DNA of 64,000 nucleotides from Frankia casuarinae. Its GTDB lineage: Bacteria; Actinomycetota; Actinomycetes; Frankiales; Frankiaceae. Location of the stretch: the NCBI RefSeq assembly GCF_000013345.1, contig NC_007777.1, positions 1-64,000 of the forward strand. The letters are read 5' to 3'. Of the stretch, positions 58,311 through 64,000 are shown piece by piece. Made by a program: the position numbers and the translations under genes. Below the pieces are notes generated by a model. That model worked only from the letters and a program-made list of their open reading frames with translations, was not told the origin of the DNA and did not search any database. Every line of letters begins with the position of its first letter. Positions within the stretch are counted from its first letter, which is position 1.

Positions 58311-58616
58311 TCAGCCGATGAGCGGTGACGTCCGATCGCCCGATGACGCGGGTGCGCTGGGGGTGGCGGGTGCGCTGGGGGTGGCGGGTGCGCTGAGGGC
58401 TGCGGGTGCGCTGAGGGCCGCGGGTGCGCTGGGTGACGGTCGTGCACCGGATGGTCCGGAGTCACCCACCGAGGCGGTGCCGTCCTCGGTGACCAGGGAG
58501 AGCAACCCGCGGGAGCCGATCAGACGTTTCTCGATTCCGCCCATCATGAGCATCCCCGCCATTACGAAGAGTGGAAAACCGAGCACCATCAGCAGGACGG
58601 GTGGTGTGAGACTCAC
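58311..58616 (-). CDS. Small hypothetical membrane protein
   Basis: A hydrophobic segment PPVLLMVLGFPLFVMAGMLM is followed by MGGIEKRLIGSRGLLSLVT and a Ser/Ala/Pro tail. The tail is encoded by five near-identical 18-bp units at about 58349-58437. The GTG at 58616 follows a GGGGG site. It is 101 residues. No family is recognised. Reading-frame support is the hydrophobic helix and the ribosome site. Confidence 0.55.
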   Translation of the reverse strand: MSLTPPVLLMVLGFPLFVMAGMLMMGGIEKRLIGSRGLLSLVTEDGTASVGDSGPSGARPSPSAPAALSAPAALSAPATPSAPATPSAPASSGDRTSPLIG

Positions 58617-58858
58617 CGAAAGACCCCCAGGCTGGCTTACGGATCTGATCGGCACCATGGACGCCGTACCGTAGGCGTTACCCTCGGACCTCCGTTGCTC
58701 ACGTCCCGACAGTCGTCTCACCCGACTCGGGTGTCCACCGGGTTCTCCCCGAGGGGGCCGCCGATTCCGGCCGGGTGGAAGAATGAACCGCAGCTCAGAG
58801 GTCTGTTTCGGGATGCGTGTTGTTCCCGGTGTCCGCGGGCTCGTACCCTTCCCCCAAC

Positions 58859-59182
58859 ATGTCTGCGCGGCCCGCTCCATTGCCCGCTTATAGCGGCCGT
58901 CCGTGGGTTCGTGACGCGGACCTGCTTGCGCGTCTCGACCTGCTCTCCGAGCAGATCGATTTCGCCCTCGCCGAGATAGCCCTGCGGCGGGCCGCCTACC
59001 AGCGAGCCTGCGAGGAGGAGGCCGCCTGGCCGTGGGCGCCCGTCGGCGTTGAGGTACTGAGCCGGCCGTCCGTGGCGCAGGCTCTGGCCGGCGAGCTCGC
59101 CGCCGTCGAGCGGCTGCGGTTGTGGGCGCAGGAGATGTACTGGTTGCAGGAACAGGCGCGGCTGCGCGGACTGCTGCGCTGA
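58859..59182 (+). CDS. Hypothetical protein, probably leaderless
   Basis: The 107-residue product starts MSARPAPLPAYSGRPWVRDA and is helical and Ala/Arg/Leu-rich, ending QEQARLRGLLR. A frame extends upstream to 58817, but ATG 58859 is preferred. No ribosome site precedes it, while TACCCT about 15 bp ahead fits a -10 element. This would suit leaderless translation, common in actinobacteria. No known family. Confidence 0.55.
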   Translation: MSARPAPLPAYSGRPWVRDADLLARLDLLSEQIDFALAEIALRRAAYQRACEEEAAWPWAPVGVEVLSRPSVAQALAGELAAVERLRLWAQEMYWLQEQARLRGLLR

Positions 59183-59203
59183 GCGCGCGGGCGCGGACCC
59201 CCG

Positions 59204-62200
59204 CTAGCCAGTTCCTGGCGAGGGGTCTCCCGTCCCTGCTGAGGGGTCTCCCGTCCCTGGTGGGGGGCCTCCGGTTCCCGGCGGGGGACCGTCGAGCGCG
59301 TCGAACAGCCGGCGGCCGAGGTTTGCCGCGGCGACGTTGCCCCGGTGCAGATACCGGGTGATGCCAGCCTCCAGGCTCTCGGCGGCGTCGTCCTTGCGGC
59401 CGGCCCGGTAGAGAACCTCGGCGCGGGACAGCAGCGCATGTCCCTGGCCGTCGACGTCGTCGGTGCGGCTGGCGAGATCGACGGCGGTGTCGGCGAACCG
59501 GAGGGCCTCGGCATCGCGGCCGCGCAGCGCCAGGAGCTTCGCGTGGACCCCGCACCATCCGGCCTGGGCCGGTAGCTGGTCGGCGGCGGCGGCGTCCCGA
59601 CACCGGGTGACATACTTGCCCGCGTCGTCAACCTTGCCGAGCCGGACGAGAACGTCGGCGAGTGCCGCGGCCCGGTTGGCCAGGAACGCGCGTTCCCCCA
59701 TCCGGGACAGCTGCCGGCAGCTTCGCCGCAGCTCCCGCTCGGCGACTGCCAGCTCGTCGGCGAGCAGCGCCACCCGGGCCACGACGAACCCGCCATGAAA
59801 GGGGTCGGTCCGCGGGGCGCGCAGGTCGTGAACGATCTCCTCGGTCGCCTTGAGATGGATCCGCGCGCCCTCCAGATCCCCCGACATGGCGGTGAGGACC
59901 GCGAGCTGGGCGAGCACGGCCCGACGCAGAGCCCGGTCGTCGCCGGCGGCGTCGAGGGCCTCGTTCGCCCGGGTGATCCCGACGGCGACCGGCCGGGGCC
60001 CCCAACTCATGAGCATGGTGAGCTCGCGGCGCAGCGACTGCGCGGCCCGGGGCACGCCGGACTCCTCCGCGTGCCGGACGGCGTTCTCCATCGCCCGCTC
60101 GGCCGCGGCGAACTGCCCGGCCGCCAGGTAGGCATTGGCCTGGCTGCGGCAGGCGAGCGCCGCGCCGACCTCGTCGCCGGCCTGCACGAAGTTGGTCAGG
60201 CACACCGCGGCTTCGGTCAGCGTCCTGGCGACCAGGCCCTCCGGATCGGTGGAGAACAGCACCCGCAGGTACGCGAGCCGGGCGTGGGCCCGCAGGCCCT
60301 CCTCCCCGGCGCGCCGGGCCCGCTCGGTCACCTGGCGCAGGATGCGCTCGGCGTCGGAGAGCCGGCCGAACGAGTACAGCGCCCAGCCGAGGTCGATCTC
60401 GGCCCGTAGCCGCAGTGGGTCCGTCTCGGGCAGCAGGGTGATGGCCCGCTTGAGCAGCTGGGCCGCGCCGGTCTCGTCGCCCTGGCGCACCCGGTCCGCC
60501 GCCTCGATCAGACAGGTCGCCGCGGATCGGCCCAGCTCGATCGTCTCGGTGTCGCGCTGCCCGATCTCCACCCGGTAACGAAACGCCTGCTCCAGATGGT
60601 AGCCGACCAGTTCGTCGTGCTCACCGGGGCCACCCTCCAGCCGGGTCTGCAGCCACTGGGCGAACCGCTGGTGCAGATCGGCGCGCTGCCGTTTGGCGGT
60701 GGACTGGTAGGCGCAGTCGCGCAGCAGCACGTGCAGGAACCGAAACGCCTCGACGCCGGGCAGGTCGGACCGGTCCGGATGCACCAGTTCCTTGCGGACC
60801 AGGCTCAGACAGTGGGCGGCGACCATCGGCTGTTCGCTCGGGTCCGACAGGTCGATGACAGCGTCGAGGTAGAAGCGTTCCCCCACGATGGCGGCGCGTT
60901 CAAGGACCCGCCGTTCGGGCGGGTCGAGCCGGTCGAGCCGGGCCGCGAGCAGGGACGAGATGGTCGGCGGCACCGTCACGTTGCGCAGGCTGCCGGTGGC
61001 GATCCACCGGCTGCCCTCCCGGCGCAGCAGGCCGTCGTCGACGAGGGCCGCCACCATCTGCTCGACGAACAGTGGGTTGCCGGCCGCGGAGGTAGTGATC
61101 CGGGAGACGAGGGCCGGGTCGAGGTCGTCGGAGCCCATCAGGGTGCGGATCAGGCGCTGGCAGCGCGCCTCGGTCAGCGGCGCCAGCAGCATCGAGGTGG
61201 CGTTGAGCTTGCCGCCTCCCCAGTCCCGCCGCTCCTCCAGCAGTTCCGGGCGGGCCAGGCACAGCAGCATGATGGGGGCGTCGCGGGACCAGTCGGCGAT
61301 GTTCTCCAGCAGGTCGAGCAGGGTCGGCTCGGCCCAGTGCACGTCGTCGAACCACAGGATCAGCGGGCGTCGGGCCGCCAGCGCCTGGAAGAAGGACCGG
61401 ACGGCCCAGAAGCTTTCCTGCGGACCGAGTTCCGCGCCGCCCAGCCCCACCAGGGGCGCGAGCGCCTCGACGATCTCCGCCGCCTGGGTGACACCGTCGA
61501 GCAGTTCCCGCAGCCGACGCCGCCCGTCCGGGGCGCTCTCGTCAGCGGACAGACCAGTGGCCTGGCGCACCATCTCCATCAGCGGCCAGTAGGCGATGCC
61601 CTCGCCGTAGGACAGGCAACGCCCGGTGAGCACGGTCGCCCGGTTCGCCATGGCCGCGCAGAACTCGCCGACCATCCGGGACTTGCCGATGCCCGCCGGG
61701 CCCAGCACGGTGAACAGGTGGCAGGTGCGTTCCTCGACCACGGCCTCGAAGGCGTCCTGCAGCCGGCGGCGTTCCCGGTTACGCCCGATGACCGGGGCGG
61801 TGAAGCCGTGGGTCGGGGCCCGGCTGCCGGGACCCGCGGTCGGGTCTACCAGCCCGATCAACCGGTGCACCCGCAGCGGGTCGCGCTTGCCCTGGACGAC
61901 CAGGGGGCCGAGCGGGCTTACCGTGACGCTGTGCCGGATGAAGCGGTAGGTGGTGTCCCCGATGAGGATCTCGTCGGGGGGAGCGGCGTGTTCCAGCCGG
62001 GAGGCGACGTTCACCGGATCGCCGGTGACGCCACCGCCTGCGACGGTCACCTCGCCGGTGTTGATCCCGATCCGCACCCGCAGTTTCAGGCCCCACTCGC
62101 GCTGCAGGTCGGCATTGAGCGCCTCCATCGCCGCCCGGATGTCGAGGGCGGCGCGAACCGCGCGCAGCGCGTCGTCCTCGTGCAGCACGGGAATGCCGAA

Positions 62201-62632
62201 GACGGCGAAGACGGCGTCGCCGATGAACTTCTCGACCGATCCGCCGTGGATGTAGATCACTTCACGGACGGTGGTGAAGAACCGCCACATGACCTGCTGC
62301 AGCGGTTCGGAGTCGATTCTCTCGCCGATGTCGGTGGACCCGGTGATGTCCACGAACATGATCGTCACGGTCTTCCGGGCGCCGCTCCCCGGGGTGGGAA
62401 GGGGGTTCCCACATCCGGAGCAGAAGCGGGCCCGCTCGTGGTTGTCCTCCGCGCATGTCGGGCACGGCACCATGTGCCGGATGGTAGGCCGATCGCGACC
62501 CGATGCGGTGGGGGATGCGCGTACCCGACGCGCCTGAGGTGACCCATCCCACGCCGGTGCCACCGCCGGGTCCCGGCCGGGACGGCGCGACCCGGACGGC
62601 TCATCCGCCGGCGGCCAGCCTGGCGCGGTCAT
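59204..62632 (-). CDS. Zinc-ribbon, class III cyclase, AAA ATPase and TPR regulator
   Basis: This is a large signalling protein. A zinc ribbon CPTCAEDNHERARFCSGCG is near residue 56. A class III nucleotide cyclase domain (VTIMFVDITGSTDIGERID, then GVTGDPVNVASRLEHAA) follows. An AAA/NACHT-like ATPase has Walker A GPAGIGKSRM near 313 and Walker B PLILWFDDVHWAE. TPR-like helices fill residues about 650-1100. Relatives fuse the cyclase to LuxR- or TPR-type sensors; the stimulus is unknown. ATG 62632 and ATG 62473 are both possible starts; the zinc ribbon begins just after the second. The C-terminus has a Pro/Gly/Thr repeat (PPGTG units). Confidence 0.88.
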   Translation of the reverse strand: MTAPGWPPADEPSGSRRPGRDPAVAPAWDGSPQARRVRASPTASGRDRPTIRHMVPCPTCAEDNHERARFCSGCGNPLPTPGSGARKTVTIMFVDITGSTDIGERIDSEPLQQVMWRFFTTVREVIYIHGGSVEKFIGDAVFAVFGIPVLHEDDALRAVRAALDIRAAMEALNADLQREWGLKLRVRIGINTGEVTVAGGGVTGDPVNVASRLEHAAPPDEILIGDTTYRFIRHSVTVSPLGPLVVQGKRDPLRVHRLIGLVDPTAGPGSRAPTHGFTAPVIGRNRERRRLQDAFEAVVEERTCHLFTVLGPAGIGKSRMVGEFCAAMANRATVLTGRCLSYGEGIAYWPLMEMVRQATGLSADESAPDGRRRLRELLDGVTQAAEIVEALAPLVGLGGAELGPQESFWAVRSFFQALAARRPLILWFDDVHWAEPTLLDLLENIADWSRDAPIMLLCLARPELLEERRDWGGGKLNATSMLLAPLTEARCQRLIRTLMGSDDLDPALVSRITTSAAGNPLFVEQMVAALVDDGLLRREGSRWIATGSLRNVTVPPTISSLLAARLDRLDPPERRVLERAAIVGERFYLDAVIDLSDPSEQPMVAAHCLSLVRKELVHPDRSDLPGVEAFRFLHVLLRDCAYQSTAKRQRADLHQRFAQWLQTRLEGGPGEHDELVGYHLEQAFRYRVEIGQRDTETIELGRSAATCLIEAADRVRQGDETGAAQLLKRAITLLPETDPLRLRAEIDLGWALYSFGRLSDAERILRQVTERARRAGEEGLRAHARLAYLRVLFSTDPEGLVARTLTEAAVCLTNFVQAGDEVGAALACRSQANAYLAAGQFAAAERAMENAVRHAEESGVPRAAQSLRRELTMLMSWGPRPVAVGITRANEALDAAGDDRALRRAVLAQLAVLTAMSGDLEGARIHLKATEEIVHDLRAPRTDPFHGGFVVARVALLADELAVAERELRRSCRQLSRMGERAFLANRAAALADVLVRLGKVDDAGKYVTRCRDAAAADQLPAQAGWCGVHAKLLALRGRDAEALRFADTAVDLASRTDDVDGQGHALLSRAEVLYRAGRKDDAAESLEAGITRYLHRGNVAAANLGRRLFDALDGPPPGTGGPPPGTGDPSAGTGDPSPGTG

Positions 62633-62964
62633 GACGGCAGCTCCCGCCGCACCGCGAGGAGCGCCGCCACCTGGGCCAACACTCCCCAGCCGACTACTCT
62701 CCAGCCGGCCGCGTTCACCTCGACCGCCCCGCAGCCACCGAAGACCAGCACACTGCCGGAACCAGGGGTGACCAGACTCAGCAGGATGCGCAGCGTCGTT
62801 GTCTTGCCGGAGCCGTTCGGCCGCAGAAAACCGGTGATGTTCCCTTCCCGCACCGTGAAACTCACGTCCCGGACGGCGCGCTGGGACCCGTATCGCTTGG
62901 CCAGATGGTCTATTTCAACGACGGCGGTGACGAGAGCCTCCCGGCGGAGGTCCGAGCGGGGCAA
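62629..62964 (-). pseudogene. Remnant of an ABC transporter: ATPase N-terminus fused to permease-like C-terminus
   Basis: Residues 13-70 are the start of an ABC ATPase (IDHLAKRYGSQRAVRDVSFT), with Walker A damaged to FLRPNGSGKTTT and no signature or Walker B. After about residue 75 the sequence switches to NAAGWRVVGWGVLAQVAALL, which looks like the last helix of an ABC-2 permease. The simplest reading is an internal deletion joining two adjacent genes. It is 111 residues and ends 4 bp into the cyclase gene. Non-functional by inference. Confidence 0.7.
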
Positions 62965-63094
62965 TATCTACGGTAACCTGTCACCGTTCCAGATCCACCG
63001 GCGGCTGTCACCGCTGGCTGGGTCGCGGTCGCCGGCCGGGAGATCGGTACTTCCCGCGGGGGCTCCCCGAACCGCGATCCCCCGAGGAGTTTTC

Positions 63095-63721
63095 ATGGAC
63101 GCTCTCGCCTGCCTGATGACGCGCCGCACAGCGACCCGGCTCGTCGAACCCGGTCCGACGGTGGAGCAGATTATGATCATGCTTGGCGCCGCCACCACGG
63201 CGCCGGATCACAAGATGCTGCGGCCCTGGCGCTTCGTGGTTGTGCGGAGCGATGCCCGCGCCACCCTGGCTGCGGCGATCAAGCGGGCCGCCGAGGCCCT
63301 CGGCGGGTTGCCCGAGCCGGTCATCCGCAAGACCGCGGGCAAGGCCACCCGTTCCCCGGCGCTCATCGCCGTCGTCGCATCCCGTGTCGGTTCGAAGGTT
63401 CCGGTCGCCGAGCAGGACGCCTCGGCCGCGGCAGCGGCGCAGAACATCTGCCTGGCCGCGCACGCGCTCGGCGTCGCCTCGGCCTGGAAGTCGGTGCCGA
63501 TGCAGGACAGCGCCGAGGTCCGGGGGGCGTTCGGGCTGACGTCGGACGAGGTGCTGGTCGGCTGGGTGGAGCTCGGGACCCAGGCGGACACCGCGCCGCT
63601 GCCGGCGCGGCCCGCCGTTCGGCTGGCCCAGGTCGCGACGGAGATGGAGGTCGACGGGACGCTGGTTCCCGTGGCGGCGGACGATCGGATCTCCCAGTTC
63701 GGGCAAGTGACCACGGTGTGA
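63095..63721 (+). CDS. Nitroreductase-family flavoprotein
   Basis: This is an FMN-dependent nitroreductase-fold protein. It starts MDALACLMTRRTATRLVEPG; RRT near 10 and APDHKMLRPWRFVVVRS near 36 are phosphate- and FMN-contact regions, and NICLAAHALGVASAWKS near 122 is the dimer-interface helix. GAGGAG lies 5 bp before the ATG at 63095. It is 208 residues. The frame is open further upstream only as antisense. Physiological substrate is unknown. Confidence 0.9.
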   Translation: MDALACLMTRRTATRLVEPGPTVEQIMIMLGAATTAPDHKMLRPWRFVVVRSDARATLAAAIKRAAEALGGLPEPVIRKTAGKATRSPALIAVVASRVGSKVPVAEQDASAAAAAQNICLAAHALGVASAWKSVPMQDSAEVRGAFGLTSDEVLVGWVELGTQADTAPLPARPAVRLAQVATEMEVDGTLVPVAADDRISQFGQVTTV

Positions 63722-63816
63722 GCGGCAGGTTACCTAAGCTGGAACACAGGTCTTGAGATCGGGCGGCCTGGACCGGGGTATGACTCCGGCTCCCGAGGTG
63801 CGACGGGAGGTACGCC

Positions 63817-64000
63817 GTGTATGGCGGTCTTCGAGGCCGTGGTGGTCTTCGAGGCCGTGGCCGTCTCGGCCTGACCGTGGCCGGAGGGCTGCTGCTCGCG
63901 CTGGTCGTCGGATGCTCGGAGCCGGGGTCGAGTGGGTCCGGCGGCTCGGTCGCCCGGCCGGGCTCGGTGGTCACGCCGAGTGCGTCGTCTCAGGACCCGG
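63817..64000 (+). CDS. Putative lipoprotein, 5' part only
   Basis: The GTG at 63817 follows CGGGAGG. A Gly/Arg/Leu-rich start with a repeated GGLRGRG is followed by the hydrophobic LTVAGGLLLALVVGC, with a lipobox Cys, and a Ser/Gly/Pro linker. The reading frame runs off the window at 64000, so length and function are unknown. Confidence 0.6.
   Translation, partial: MYGGLRGRGGLRGRGRLGLTVAGGLLLALVVGCSEPGSSGSGGSVARPGSVVTPSASSQDP

Noticed and set aside
60596-62542. A 648-codon plus-strand frame
   Set aside because: It is antisense to the cyclase-ATPase-TPR gene, whose domains are clear; high GC leaves long antisense frames.

Overview
The window is the replication-origin end of a GC-rich actinobacterial chromosome. 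The order dnaA, origin, dnaN, recF, a DUF721 (DciA-like) gene, gyrB, gyrA, a DUF3566 membrane-protein gene and tRNA-Ile is the classic actinobacterial origin block. Strong G/C bias at third codon positions, frequent GTG starts, Pro/Ala-rich linkers, TGTGGACAA-type DnaA boxes and the later gene content suggest a Frankia-like actinomycete. The genus is inference; the actinobacterial origin is well supported.

Layout. 1-12.6 kb: replication and topology genes with the origin between dnaA and dnaN. 12.6-22.2 kb: a surface-carbohydrate and housekeeping stretch with a GT4 glycosyltransferase, two methyltransferases, a squalene-cyclase-like barrel protein, peptide deformylase, a membrane GT2 with a degenerate GGDEF-like N-terminus, and a membrane acyltransferase. 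22.3-34.5 kb: a complete type I-E CRISPR-Cas locus (cas3, cas8e, cse2, cas7e, cas5e, cas6e, cas1, cas2) followed at once by an array of 39 identical repeats and 38 spacers. 34.5-40 kb: ohr, a TetR remnant, a DnaA-box cluster outside the origin, a lipase-like lipoprotein, a DedA protein, an unusual PII protein and a PEBP-family protein. 39.9-51.4 kb: a type IV secretion-like module. A six-gene minus-strand operon (MinD-like, small two-helix protein, VirB8-like, VirB6-like, PrgI/SCO6880-like, VirB4-like ATPase) faces a plus-strand group (helix-turn-helix protein, lipoprotein, cell-wall hydrolase). No relaxase or coupling protein is visible. 51.7-64 kb: a Tat-exported flavin oxidase, an NHL-repeat Ser/Thr kinase, pgi, a STAS protein, small hypotheticals, a cyclase-ATPase-TPR regulator, an ABC-transporter remnant, a nitroreductase and the start of a lipoprotein gene.

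How genes work together. DnaA acts on the box cluster at 1971-2320. DnaN, RecF and the DciA-like protein serve the replisome, and GyrAB supplies supercoiling. In the CRISPR locus Cascade (Cas8e, Cse2, Cas7e, Cas5e, Cas6e) matures and carries crRNA, Cas3 degrades targets and Cas1-Cas2 acquire spacers. The T4SS-like genes form a plausible envelope machine: VirB4 ATPase motor, VirB6/VirB8-like membrane parts and a peptidoglycan hydrolase. Its cargo cannot be read from the sequence.

Most notable: an isolated near-perfect CRISPR repeat just upstream of cas3; duplicated spacer pairs flanking different middle spacers; an array with no non-coding leader; a PII protein whose modifiable Tyr51 is Phe; a relaxase-less T4SS module with a Walker-A-defective MinD-like protein and a compositionally mosaic VirB8-like gene; a 44-bp perfect palindrome upstream of peptide deformylase; and 17-19 bp tandem repeats that contain the stop codons of three separate genes.
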